This document shows positions 46,760-58,144 of a stretch of 64,000 nt of DNA, piece after piece (positions within the stretch are counted from its first letter, which is position 1; each line of letters starts with the position of its first letter). This DNA comes from Rhinopithecus roxellana (taxonomy: Eukaryota > Chordata > Mammalia > Primates > Cercopithecidae). The position numbers were made by a program, and so were the translations under genes. The stretch lies in contig NC_044561.1 in NCBI RefSeq assembly GCF_007565055.1, positions 33,413,872 through 33,477,871 on the forward strand, in the 5' to 3' direction. Under the pieces are notes generated by a model. That model saw nothing but the letters and a program-made list of their open reading frames with translations. It was not told the origin of the DNA and ran no database searches.

Positions 46760-46925
46760 ATATTCATTTGATTAGTGCTTATTGAACATTTAGTTATATA
46801 CCAGGTACAGTTTAGGGAAGTTTGAAATTATAAAAATGTAGACACAAATACCACTGTTTATGGTCCAAAAGAAAAAAAATATACACATAACCAAATAGCA
46901 ATAAAACCAGGTAAAAGGCAAGACA
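46760..46925 (-). mobile_element. L2 LINE 3' end, antisense
   Basis: 'attcatttgattagtgcttattgaacatt' and 'ataccaggtacagtttaggg' are the reverse complement of the L2 terminus. A second L2 terminus starts right after it. Confidence 0.6.
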
Positions 46926-47461
46926 TTTATCCATCTACAATTTATTAAAAACCTGCCATGTGCCAGGTACAACTATAGACACTGTGTTCTACATCTTTGA
47001 AAAATATATAAAATCCCTGCTGTATGGAGATGAGATTCTTGTATAAAATGCCAGAAAAGAAACAAAATACATAAATAAAATAGGTATTAGGTTGGAAGGT
47101 AATAAGTGCCATGGAGTACAAAAAGTAGAAAAGAAAGAAAAGGAGAAGGCAGGTGGAAGTTTCAATGAGTGTTAAAAGCAGCCTCTTACCTTTAAGCCAA
47201 ATTTCTAAAGAGGGGAGAGAAACTGTATCTGACAGAGGAAACCAGCAAGTGCAAAAGCCCTGTGGCCAACAGTGTGTCTGGTGTGACAGAAAAGTAATGA
47301 AGAAGAAAACCAGTGTGGCTGCAGCAGAGTAAGTAAGGGGAATGTCAGAGGATGTAAGATCAAAGAAGTAAAGATGGGTTTGGTCATGCAGGATCTTGAG
47401 GTCATTGTAAAGAATGTGGCTTTTACACTAAGACTAGGGGCTATTGGCATGTTTTGAACAG

Positions 47462-47560
47462 TGAGATGATCTGAGATATACATGTATATGATATATATGA
47501 TATATGATATATATCTGAGATATACATGTATATGATACACTGAATAGAATATATAGATAT
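47462..47560. repeat. AT-rich tandem repeat
   Basis: The unit 'gagatatacatgtatatgat' occurs twice, with '(gatatat)n' between. It marks the left edge of the foreign insert in the L2. Confidence 0.85.
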
Positions 47561-47577
47561 AAGATAAGATTTGTAAA

Positions 47578-47745
47578 ATTCTTGTGCCTCTTTTAAGCGC
47601 ACCAATCTCATTACAAATCACCTAATCACCTTCCAAACATCCCACTCCTAATACCAACACATTGGGGATTAGATTTCAAAATACAGATTTTTAAGGGAAC
47701 ACAAATATTTAGACCATAGTGTGAGATTCCTGCACCTCTTTTAAG
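47578..47745 (-). mobile_element. Small MaLR-like LTR fragment flanked by 20-bp direct repeats
   Basis: The core 47598-47725 contains 'aaatcacctaatcaccttcc', 'cccactcctaataccaacac', 'attggggattagatttcaa' and 'cacaaatatttagaccatag', the end of an MLT1/MST-type LTR in antisense. It is flanked by ATTCTTGTGCCTCTTTTAAG (47578-47597) and ATTCCTGCACCTCTTTTAAG (47726-47745), 17 of 20 identical. MaLR integration gives 5-bp duplications, so the long flanks need another explanation. Confidence 0.65.
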
Positions 47746-49250
47746 GATCTCTCCATTGCTCTGTTCAGAAGATAATGCATTCTACTGGTACAAGAGAGGA
47801 AGCAGATAGACCAGTTAAGAAACTATTACAAAAATGCAGCAGATAGCCAATGGTGATTTGCACCAGGATAATAGCAATAAGTGGAGGTGATGAGAATTGT
47901 TTGAATTATGGATATATTTTGAAGACAGAGCCAAAATCATACACTGATGGATTCTGTGAGAAACATGAGAAAAAGAGAAGCCAAAAATGACCCCCTGTTT
48001 TTTGTTTTGTTTTTTATTGTTTTTTGTTTTTGTTTGGTTTTGCTTCAACAACTAGAAAAAGAAGATAGTCATTTATTGAAATAGGAAATACTGAGGGAGC
48101 ACCAAGGGGAATAACACAAAGTTACGTTTTGAACATGTTAGCTTTGCAGTGTCCATCAAACATTCAGGATGGATGTTAAGCAGGGAGTTAGATAAAGAAT
48201 TCAAAGATCAGGAGAGTAGGCTATTTCAGAGATACAAGCTAAGCAGTCATCATAGTACAGATAATATTTAAAATTGCAAAGCTTGATAATATTACAAAAG
48301 GAATGAGTAGAGATAGAGATGACAAAAGTTCAGGGGCAGTCTTGGGACTCTGCAATGTTAAAACATCAAAAAGACATAGAGAAAGCACCAAGCAAATCAA
48401 GAATGACAAATAGTGGGTAGTAGAAAAACCAATACAGTGGTACTCTGAAAGACAAGCACAGAAAGTGTCTTCAATGAGAAGGAGTAACATCTACATGTGG
48501 ATGATACGTCAAAAAAAAAACAAGAAATGAATAAGGGTCATAGGATTTATTGACGCGGAAATCACAGTTGACATTGACAGGAAGAGTTTCGGTGTCATGA
48601 TGGAGCTGAAAGTCTGACTGGAGTAGGTTTAAGGGAGAGGGGAGAAATATAATTAAATACTGCAAGAATAGACCTCTTTCTCAAGAAATTTTAGCACAGC
48701 AGGCCAATATGACAATAGTTTGAGAGAAAATGTAGCATCAAGAAAATAGCAGGCCCAGACTGTAGTAAGAAGGAGGAAAGAGACTGATAGAAGTGTCTGG
48801 GGAAAACTTGTTAGAAGTAGACCCATTGTTATCTGCACCTTCAGGAACTGGTCTGGGAAGTTGTATTTTCATTAATGGCTGGAAATACTGTTTTATTTTC
48901 AAGGAAGATAGGGCAGTATCATTGTACACGTGTCTTGAAGAAAGAGCACAATGATTTGGAAAATTAAATTGATAATATATAAGGTAAGAGTAAAACCCAG
49001 GAAAAATGAATAGTCAAATTAAATGGACTTACTGAAAATCAGGTAGAACAGGATCTCTGGGCATGAGCTCCATCAAGAGAAGAAAGTGAAGAAGGGTGGA
49101 AGATCAGAATGACTGGTGCAGGTAGGATAGGGCAAGTTAGGAGGATAAGTAAAGAGAAGAGAAGAGACATTACTTTCCCTGAGACACAAAGAAGATGCAG
49201 ATAAATTCTCAACTGAGGTGAAAGGAGTCCTCGGTTGTTGTTAATCTTAT

Positions 49251-50302
49251 TTGTAGAAAGTCATAAGTTGCTGCCCAGGTGCTATAGAAGGATTGCTTAG
49301 AGTAGAAAAAACTTGGAATTTTTGCTGAAGATAGTCCCCCAACAATGAGAAGTTTACTTGACTCTGAACAGTAAAAAACGGGTGGGCTGGAACTGTTTTA
49401 TTTGAGCGTGTCAGTACTTTTATCACAGTCTTTAATGATTCTCTGCTTCCTGTGTGCGAGAGGCAAGAAGGACACCTAAGAAAGTTATAGTAGAAGAATA
49501 AATCATGAAATTAGTTTAAAGGGCTTAGAGAAACTTTATTAATATAGTGGTTTTGCATCAGGAGGCCAGACAGAATGAATTGGAGAGGAGGAGTGGTTGG
49601 AGAACTGAAGATTTTGATACATGTTAAACTAGGTTCACCAAGAGTAGAGGGGTGGAAGAGCTGAAAAGAGGGGAGGTTGTCATTAGAGAAGAAAATATGC
49701 TACTGCCTTTTCACTAAGATCTACCCAGACGCCTGAAATATGAACATACTCCAAGGAGGTACAGTCTCATCTAGGCTCTGAATCAGGAGGACCCAAATCA
49801 GCAATATAATAGGACTTCTTTGCTCATTAGACAATAAAATGGTGTGTCTTATGCCTATAGAAGTGAACTCGGTCTCATGGGTACCTAAGAAAGCATCGAC
49901 CTGCAGCCTTCCTATTTACCAAAAGCAACTACATTATCAACCTCTTCTTCCGTATCAAATAGCATAACCATTTTTCTGAGTAAATAATGAGGTTCTGGTC
50001 AGAAACATCACATAACAGTGTTTGGATTATCTTCTGCACAAGAGTGTCACATCTACAGGGTTGCCATTCACATTGAAGATCTCCTTTAACTCAAAATATG
50101 AGGTCAGAGGGAGAGATTCCAAGCCTGTTGGCTGAATCCCAGGTTAGAATCCTCGTTTGTAGAAGTGGAAGGCCACAGGGATGTGGTGGGATGGTGGTTC
50201 AAGACCGCTGGCTGCCCGACCTTGCTCCTAGAATCCACTGAAATCCCTTTTCCAGCATCCCTGCTGCCTTAGTCTGGCTACAGATCTAACATGGGCACCT
50301 CA
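49251..50302. other. Unassigned, purine-rich then GC-richer sequence
   Basis: 49250-49700 is possible L2 continuation. 50090-50290 has higher GC ('atgtggtgggatggtggttc') and continues in style at 50673-50850, beyond the MLT1 LTR. No gene is supported. Confidence 0.4.
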
Positions 50303-50672
50303 TGGTATGGTCTAAATATTTGTGTTCCCTCAAAAATCTGAATGTTCAAATCTAATCCCCAATGTGACGATATGAGGAGTGGGATCTTTGGAAGGTGACA
50401 ATATTAGGAGTCGGGTCTTTGGGACCCGGAATTTGTAATGAGATTAGTGACCTTAAAAGAGGTGCAAGAATGCTACTTTTCTCTTCACCCTTGTGAGGAC
50501 ACAGCAAGAAGGAACCATTTATAAAGCAGAAAGCCCCTCTCACCAGACACTGAATTTGCTTGTGCCTGGACCTTGGACTTCCCAGGCTTCAGGATGGTGA
50601 GAAATAAAGTCCTGTTGTTAGTAGGCTACCCAGCTTATGGCATTTTACTCTAACAACCAGAACAGAATAAGA
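50303..50672 (+). mobile_element. MLT1-type MaLR LTR
   Basis: Starts 'tggtatggtctaaatatttgtg', then 'tctaatccccaatgtgacgata', 'tgggatctttggaaggtgac', 'tgaggacacagcaagaagg', 'ctggaccttggacttcccag' and 'gaacagaataagat'. The full order of the MLT1A-like LTR is present, about 370 bases. Confidence 0.92.
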
Positions 50673-52316
50673 TGCCCCACATGGAGGGCAGGATTATAGA
50701 GATGCCAAGGCATTTGCATGCTGCTGGGTGTGCCTGTGCCCCATCAGAGGGAGGCTGTGGGAGGGGGCCGAAGTGCCTGTGCCCAGCAGCCAGACCCAAT
50801 GGCTATCAGCATCTGGAAAGTGGCCCTGAGCAGAAGCAGCATTTAAAAGAGATACTGTATACATTATTTAAAATAGAATCCTAAATTTGTATTTTAGGAT
50901 TATATCTGGTATTTTTCAGGCAGCTATCACTTAGATGAGGTTATGTGCTGGCAGAATTATTTATTTTTTCCTACCTTTGATATCAATTAAGAGTGGAGAA
51001 TTCCTTTTTCTGAGAGAATATGCATCAACATCTTGAATCATCCATTTGATCCTCACATTAATTGAATGAAGTAGTTACAACTATAATACTCATTTCACAG
51101 AAAATAATTGAAGCTGAAATTGTGTGACATGTCCAAAATCAAAGGGTTACTATTCGATGGAGTTAGGGTTAGACCCAGATATTGGAGCCCAGATATGCAG
51201 AGCACCTGTGTTTAGCCACAAAGCTGAGCTGCCTCTTGCCATGCATTACACTGACCTCATCCCATACCGGCAGGCCCATTGCACAATGCATTTACAGATT
51301 ATTTGCCAGTTGCAATTAACTATGCATTAAGATGCTTAAAAACATCAAGTCTATGTCAGAATGGCTGACCCGATTGATAAACATTAGATGAGATGAGAGA
51401 TGATGTTCCTTTCACTTCAATGCAGAATAAATCAAATGTAATGCATCACTTTTGCTGAAGACCACAAAATTTTAATTAGTGCTATGAGACTCAAACCCAA
51501 AACTTCTCAACTTTGCAAGAATTAATGTATAGATGTATTCCCCTCCCCCTCATAAACCCATAGTTGGCTTTCAAGATAGAATGACACACTTAAATAATTC
51601 TCCTGCCAAAGTCTTGAAAAGAATATTGTAATACACATACATATTATTCCCTAGTTTTTATTTCAGTAGACATCTGGGAATCCACCAAATATTTGCTTGA
51701 AGAAAGAAACTTTTGATATGCAACCCTTTCCCCTCAGCATATTAAATTCTTGATTTAATGCCTAAGGTAGTAAACCATAAAGGAATATAAAAAGCAGAGA
51801 GAAAGTAAGTTCATTGTTATGTAGAGTTAAACATACATATGTAGTGCTGTTTTTACAAGGCATAAAAAAAGTTCGTAAAGTGCATTCTGTCTCTCGCACT
51901 TCTCAAAGTCCCAGAAAAGTGCTACTCAGCAATATTTTTATATTTCTCAAATATATAGACTCTTATGGAATTTTAGTATCAAACAGAAGAAATTACATCA
52001 CCTAATCCTTCCTCTCAGATTTTTATTTCTTTACCTACTAAAAGTGAAGACACTTCCAAGTTTCAAACCTGAATTATTTTCAAACCCAGCTGTTAAAGAT
52101 TATATGTACACTCTTGTAAAATCAGCTTATATTGGCTTTGTGTTGGCAACGCTAGTTGACAAAAATAATATAACACAATTTTGGATTTACAGTGCAAAAC
52201 ACAAACTGGATTAGAGTAGTGCACACAGATATAATAAATATTAATCTGTATCCTTGCATTTTCTAAGGCTTTATCTATATAACAACGTTATCTACCTACT
52301 TATATCATTTTGCAAA

Positions 52317-52317
<1 letters not shown>
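50673..52317. other. Mostly unassigned; a MIR relic at about 51030-51170
   Basis: 50673-50850 is GC-rich and unassigned; its 70-codon frame has no domain. 51030-51170 ('ctcatttcacagaaaataattgaagctgaaattg', 'ggttagacccagat') resembles an antisense MIR. The rest is anonymous AT-rich sequence. Confidence 0.45.

Positions 52318-52361
<44 letters not shown>
52318..52361 (+). repeat. (AC)n microsatellite
   Basis: About 22 uninterrupted AC units. Confidence 0.95.
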
Positions 52362-52363
<2 letters not shown>

Positions 52364-52701
52364 TGAATGTGATAGCAGTTTGTTTTAATTATTTTGGGCT
52401 CAGTGGTGAAATCAAAACCACACTATGTATTTTAAGGAGACACAGTTTCATGTGTTTATGTGTTTTAAGGAGATAGTAATAAGATACACTAGGAGTTCAC
52501 AAATCATTGAAAGGTTTGCTGCATCAGGCTGTGGTTAGAACTCCCAGGAACCATCAGCAACTTCTTAGCCACCATCTGTTCACCACCAAACAGCATGTTC
52601 AGTATGTTCAGTAACATTCTAGGAGTCTGTTGATACAGCGATCTGGAACCTGGAATGAGGAAATGTTCCAAATCTAAGTGGAAGATGTAACTTACTTTTA
52701 G

Positions 52702-52997
52702 AACCCTAACTGTGTAATCCCAGCACTTTGGGAGGCCGAGACGGGCGGATCACGAGGTCAGGAGATCGAGACCATCCTGGCTAACACGGTGAAACCCCGT
52801 CTCTACTAAAAAATACAAAAAAACTAGCCAGGCAAGGTGGCGGGGACCTGTAGTCCCAGCTACTCGGGAGGCTGAGGCAGGAGAACCCGGGAGGCGGAGC
52901 TTGCAGAGAGCTGAGATCGCGCTACTGCACTCCAGCCTGGGCAACAGAGAGACTCCTCTCAAAAAAAAAAAAAAAAAAAAAAAAAAACCCTAACTGT
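52702..52997 (+). mobile_element. AluY-type SINE, slightly 5' truncated, with target-site duplication
   Basis: Body 52714-52985, from 'gtaatcccagcactttggg' to a tail of about 29 A. The perfect 12-bp duplication AACCCTAACTGT occurs at 52702-52713 and 52986-52997. About 25 bases at the 5' end are missing, and there is a small right-arm deletion ('gagaacccgggaggcgg'). 'actagccaggcaaggtggcgggg' fits the Old World monkey Alu style. Confidence 0.93.
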
Positions 52998-53800
52998 ATG
53001 GATGTCTGGGAAATGTAAGTATCAATTATTCAAATAGAAGCTGAGTGTCCAACACTTCTAGCAAAACATTAAAGCATATTTTGAACTGAATTATGAATCA
53101 GATAATATTTTATTGTTTTAATAGAAACTACAGAAAATCTCGTGGCTTCCACCAACAAACAAGCAGCAAAACTGATGTCTTAATATTAACTAGAACTAAC
53201 CCCATAGTTTCTTTATAGTCCTATTAAATTGGTAACTCTAAACAAGTATTTGTCAAATAGGACTTAACTGATGTTTCAGTCACTTCTAGTGCCCCAAAAT
53301 GTAGATTTAAAAACTAGCAGGGAGAAACAGAGGGCAGCTGATATGCAAAGTGAGACATTTTTGAAAAGTGATCAATAACTTCAGTGACTGCAAAACCTGG
53401 CAGCACAGAGATGATAGGTAAAACACCTGCTTTAGTACTTGTAAAAAAAAAAAAAATCATGATCAACACTTCGGTAGTGGGAATTAATCTCTATAAATCA
53501 TAATTAGAGCAATGGCAATCGTTTTTGATTTGCTGAATAGTAAGGGAAAAAATATTCAACACAATTTAAAATAACAATTCCTCTCAATAAACTTACATTC
53601 AATCTATCAAAAAGTAATTATTGAAAGTTGAAACAATGCTAAGGTAGAAAACATAGCATTTTCTAGATGTCTTGTTAGAAAAGCAAAGTACCAACAACTT
53701 ATGTGTTAAAAGGGTTTAATGTCTAATGGCATTTGGAAAGCTGCAAATTTTTGAAGGCAATAATATAAGATAATGCTCCATAATAATATAACCTAACTTA
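52998..53800. other. Unassigned AT-rich sequence
   Basis: No gene or repeat recognised. Confidence 0.4.
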
Positions 53801-53855
53801 TTAGGTTAGTGCAAAAGTAATGGCAAAAACCACAATTACTTTTGCACCAACCTAA
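53801..53855. mobile_element. MADE1-type mariner MITE, shortened to 55 bp
   Basis: Ends 'ttaggttagtgcaaaagtaa' and 'ttacttttgcaccaacctaa' are the terminal inverted repeats of MADE1, the 80-bp mariner derivative that gave rise to the miR-548 family. About 25 central bases are missing, leaving 'tggcaaaaaccacaa' between the arms. It still folds into a stem, but the loop is short for a normal microRNA precursor. Confidence 0.92.
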
Positions 53856-53969
53856 TAATTTTCTCTTTTTAGAATGTTAAGTATTTTATTTTAAACTCTA
53901 TTATTTCTAGTAATATTTAACAAAATTACAGCATTCATATGGACTATGATGGAATTATTTTTAATGATC

Positions 53970-54315
53970 ACCCACAAAGTTGCATGAAGACAAGAGGCAA
54001 AATGACCTAGTTTTGTGTTTTGTTTTCATCTATCTTTCTCAGAGATTTTCATAAATATTTTGAAAATATCTATCTAAGCTTTTATAGTGAACTTTTTGGT
54101 TATTTCCTGGTCTATTATACAACAAAACTCAACAGACAATCAACTCACCAAGTTGTATAAAGACAGGAGACAAAATGATCCAGGATTATGTTTTCTTTTA
54201 ATTCATCTTTCTCAGAGATTTTCAAAAATATTATGAAAATACTTATCTATGTTCTTACAGTGGATTGTTTTTGTTTACTCCCTGGTCTATAATACAACAA
54301 AATGCAACAAATCTT
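53970..54315 (+). repeat. Old tandem duplication, two units of about 173 bp
   Basis: Unit 1 (about 53970-54142) and unit 2 (about 54143-54315) share, in order, 'aagttg(c/t)at(g/a)aagaca', 'caaaatga(c/t)c', 'catctttctcagagattttca', 'atatt(t/a)tgaaaata', 'tccctggtctat(t/a)atacaacaaaa'. Identity looks like about 80%. It is unrelated to alpha satellite despite the similar period. Confidence 0.85.
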
Positions 54316-54949
54316 GGGATAGAATGTCTCATGATATATTCTAAATTTGCATCAACAAACAAGTCAATAGTTAAAAATGCTGAGAGAGATTTTTCCAGTA
54401 CATTTATTCAGTTAACATATATGGGTAAATGATCCAACACTTCTCAATGTTCATGATGATCTACTCAACAACTACATTTGACGCCTAAATGAAAAAATAT
54501 TTTTTCCCAAATTCTTCGATCTTGGATATATACAACACATCTGATGAGTAGTGAGAATTGGAAAGTAGCAGCATTGTTTAATACTAGAGCTTGGTTAGAA
54601 ATCTGCATCTTGAACTGCCATTTAATTTAATTCAGTGATCAAATTAGCAGTCATATTTTTTTAAATGAAACAACTCATCTCTACTACAGTTAAATAAAAT
54701 AAACCACAAACATGTATAGTATTTTAAACAAAAACCACAATGATTGTATTTGGTGCAACAAAAATTTTACTGTCCAGGAACTACAGTGTCTGCCACTGTG
54801 GCTGAATGAGTGTACTAACACCATGTTGTCAACTAACCTAACAGCAGGGAAAAGCTGTCAAAAAGCTCATTTCCTTATCTCTATAAAAAATAGAGAAATT
54901 GATTAAATGGATTAAGCTCCATTACTTAAGCATACTAATAAAATAACCA
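54316..54949. other. Unassigned AT-rich sequence
   Basis: Nothing recognised. Confidence 0.4.
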
Positions 54950-55110
54950 CCATTTATCAAGTACCTATCATTTATATTGTTCTGTAAATAACTAAATATG
55001 TTTATTAGCCTTTACAACGACTTTGTAAGGTTGGTTTTTGAGAAGAACCCATACTGAAGCCAAGCTGAGCAGCTGAATCCAGGGCTCACATGAGTGCATC
55101 TCATGAACAG
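54950..55110 (-). mobile_element. MIR SINE, antisense
   Basis: 'accatttatcaagtacctatc', 'gcctttacaacgactttgtaagg' and 'ctgaatccagggctcac' fit an antisense MIR. Confidence 0.6.
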
Positions 55111-55589
55111 GGCTTACCCTCCTGTGTGGCTCAAATGCTTGCTCACCATACCTAGATGCCTCTGGCTAGTTTGTACTCTAATGGTGTCACTCGGAAAACG
55201 TGGCCTCTCCATTTACCATTTTAGTATGCTGCCATTTTTTCCTTTAAAATGACAAGAGTGAAAGTTGTATCAGGACTTCCAGAAAACTTCAAGTCAGAAG
55301 TAGTGTTCCCCTTAGGCAACATAACAAAATTAAGTTAAACTAAATTAAAATTAAAATCAGAAAGGCCATTAAAATAAGTACTCAGAAAAGTGAGACAGAA
55401 ACCTACATAACCCTAAAACCAGAGAGACTCTAAGGGTTTCAAACTGCACAGAAAAAAAAAATTGCTTTTAAATCTAGGAGTGAGAGTTGAGATTTTTCAG
55501 CATTGATTTGACAATTTAACCCAGGTACTCATCAATCATAATAATTAATGGAGTTAAGACATGACTAGAAGCAGAATAGTACAACATAA
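55111..55589. other. Unassigned sequence
   Basis: Nothing recognised. Confidence 0.4.
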
Positions 55590-55705
55590 AAGGAAAGCGA
55601 GGGCTCTTGAGTTCCAGCTTCGCTACTCCCTTACTAGCTGTGTGACCTTGAGTGCTTTTCTAAACCCACTGGCCTTTAGTTTACCCATAACTAAAACAGG
55701 GAAAC
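55590..55705 (+). mobile_element. MIR SINE
   Basis: 'gagttccagcttcgctactcccttactagctgtgtgaccttgag' is the conserved MIR core, followed by 'cctttagtttacccataac'. The 93-codon frame crossing it is not a gene. Confidence 0.85.
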
Positions 55706-56439
55706 TAAATACAAACACAAATGTACTCCTAATAAACATGTTCTTAAGTTTCCAAGAGCCAGCAAGTCAAGTGCTTGTACAGAATCTCTCATATAATGGC
55801 AGCTACTACTACTATTATTATAGAAGACTAAAAAAGACTTAGGAAACAAAATTAGGGATAAAACTTTGAGAGCCATAATAAATACAAATTGACAACAGAA
55901 CAGTAAATATAAGTAACATCAATACTAATATTCATATGCACACCTAAAATTAGTAACATTAGACCTATTAACATAAATTATCTTTCTCTCTCATTAAAAA
56001 TATTTTAAGATCTCTAGCCCTACAGCTTTTCATGAAATACTTGAAATTTTGTTTTGTTTGCCTACGGATCATACACTAAAACAAGGATGCATTTCTCTCC
56101 TTGTTTCTTTTCTTTTAACATTATTCAATGCCTTTCTCCATAAAAGATTCAAAACTATCTCCTTGACCTCTTGTTTTCTTAATACCAAGTCCTGCTTTCT
56201 GAATCCTGTCATGATCCCAGCAATTCAGAGAAACTTACATGCTTAATAAAGAAAACAAATGTTAATATCAAGTGACTCCCATTTATGTTTTGGTATATAT
56301 TCATATCTTTTAGCAATCCTTTACAGTGACAATGCAAGATTGGGATATCATGATCACTTGTCGGATGAAGAACTTTGCCAGTGAACAACTGTCTGGTATT
56401 TGCCAATCCTTTCCTTGGGGATGAAACATTTAGAGACGT
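55706..56439. other. Unassigned sequence
   Basis: No gene or repeat recognised. Confidence 0.4.
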
Positions 56440-56580
56440 GGAGTATAGTGGTCTTTGGAGACAGACTGATGATAGTCGGAAAGGGTAATCTTAACTGTAC
56501 CACTTGCTAGCTTAGGCAAGTTTCTTAATCTCTCTGCATCTCTTTTACCTATAAAATTCAAGCAGAATCTTGGCCCTGTT
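56440..56580 (+). mobile_element. MIR SINE
   Basis: 'ctttggagacagactgatga', 'accacttgctagcttaggcaagtttcttaatctctctgcatctc' and 'cctataaaattcaag' follow the MIR core order. Confidence 0.8.
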
Positions 56581-56779
56581 CATGGAATGTAGTAACTTCT
56601 TCTGTGAAGACACAGGAACTAAGTATCTTCCTTGCTTTGTGGCTAATGAAAGTAGAGTTCTAGTCTAAATTACAAGTGTCCAAATCTAGTCTAAATTTAC
56701 TGTCCAAAACTTCATGATAATACCTCAATTTTTTTTTTTACTTCACCATCTGCTTTATCTTCTTTCTACTGTTAACAGA

Positions 56780-56955
56780 TTTAGCAAATATAGGATATCC
56801 AATGAAATTTGAACTTCAGATAAACAATGATTTTTTTTTTTAGTGTAAGCGTGTTCTAAATATTATAAGGGATATAATATTTTCAAGTACTGTTTATATA
56901 AAATTTAAATTTAACTAGGCAAACTAAATTTTATTTGGCATTTTTTTCTCCTTTT
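56780..56955. repeat. Copy 1 of a medium-reiterated repeat
   Basis: 'agatttagcaaatataggat', 'aaatttgaacttcagataaacaatga' and later 'aaatttaaatttaactaggc', 'atttggca' form a weakly palindromic element. I know the sense from a frequent primate repeat that starts 'gatttagcaaataaaaatacagg', but cannot name it safely. A second copy lies at 58990-59230. Confidence 0.6.
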
Positions 56956-58118
56956 TCTAATTATGCCAACAAATATTGATATGGAATTCTGATATATTTA
57001 TTCAATTTTTTAAAATACTGCATTCCACTTAAAAAAATGGAATGAGAAAAATAGAGAAAATTTTATTGCCATACAAACTTTACAGAGGAAAAACTAAACT
57101 GGGTAGGAATGACTCTAAATCTTATACACTGAAATGTCATTTATTTACTTAAGTCTCCAAAGAATGACATTGCTCCTTTCTTCCCCCAAGTAAAACGAAA
57201 TAGTTTAAAATATTAATGAAAGCAGAATTTTTTAAGCGACCTTTCAAATAATTGATTGTGGAAACTGATTTTATTTTCACAGAACACGTAAGCTGGGTTT
57301 GCCAAATTATTTTATTGGATGTCTGACTTTTTTTTCTTAGCATGGGAGAATGACAGGATTTGATAGCATGACGTGTATACCAACCACTCAGCAACAGGGA
57401 GGCAGTCCAGCCAAAGAAATAACATTTCTCACAGTACTTCAGTACTTGAACTATTTTTCTAAAAAATAGCTCCATTTTGAAAGCTTATGCATATTCAACA
57501 ACCACAAACAGAAATTAGATCCATAGATTTTAAGGCATTCAATTAAATTATTTGAAGAATTTTATTAGCACTCAATGCTATAAACAATAAACACCTTTAT
57601 CACCTGATAACTACGCTGGAAGGTAGATGTGGGAATTAAAAGTCTTGGAAGATATTATTCTCCTAAGAAGAAGGGGAATATCACATAAATGCTAAATTTC
57701 TTGGGGGTGTCCTCAAGCAACACTCAATCAAGTGCTTTACTCAAGTTGTTTTGACAACATCCACACTGTCAGAAAATACATTTCTACGCCCAAATGAATG
57801 GTTAGCTTTGGAGTACTGTCTTGAAATCCAAAAGCACATCACATGGGAACCATGGAAATGGAAAGAGGTATACTGAGGCCTCTCTGAGCTGAAACTCCAT
57901 ATTTACGTACAGTTTATAAATACTGCTTTCTAAGAACAACTTCACAGATTTTACATAACATTTGATATCAGTTAGCTTCAGGAATATGTCAGCATTTCAG
58001 AAGGATAATAAACATTCAAAATCTTTAGAGAAAGCAAAATTTGGCGAAATGATTTGGAAAGACCTTTCTAAACATTGGAGAGAAGAGACACAGTACTTCT
58101 TTTAATACCACTGAGAAT
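56956..58118. other. Unassigned AT-rich sequence
   Basis: The 108-codon minus-strand frame at 57149-57475 is the longest frame here, without a recognisable domain or repeat. I do not call a gene. Confidence 0.4.
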
Positions 58119-58144
58119 GGGGGGGGGGGGGGGGCGGGGGCGGG
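58119..58144 (+). repeat. Poly-G tract, G-quadruplex candidate
   Basis: Sixteen consecutive G, then C, GGGGG, C, GGG. It satisfies the four-G-run pattern many times over and stands alone in an AT-rich region with no attached SINE. Pure G runs of this length are rare in primate DNA. Confidence 0.95.

Larger units (their letters stand above)
46926..49250 (-). mobile_element. Long L2 LINE relic, antisense, with internal insertion
   Basis: Collinear L2 words run for over 2 kb: 'taaaaacctgccatgtgccagg' (3' end), 'accagcaagtgcaaaagccctgtgg', 'aggatcttgaggtcattgtaaagaatgtggcttttac', 'gatggattctgtgagaaacatgag', 'tttcggtgtcatgatggagctgaaagtctgactggagtagg'. About 250 bases (47479-47735) are foreign. 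Decayed purine-rich sequence at 49250-49700 may be a further part. Most L2 copies are a few hundred bases, so this one is unusually long. Confidence 0.75.

Noticed and set aside
47205..47621. 138-codon minus-strand frame
   Set aside because: It crosses an L2 relic and an AT microsatellite (a tyrosine/isoleucine-rich product), so it is not a gene. The L2 strand agreement is expected for a LINE remnant.
53970..54315. Possible alpha-satellite dimer because of the roughly 171-173 bp period
   Set aside because: The sequence has none of the alpha-satellite words and there are only two units.
57149..57475. 108-codon minus-strand frame
   Set aside because: No domain or similarity recognised; composition is that of the surrounding AT-rich DNA.
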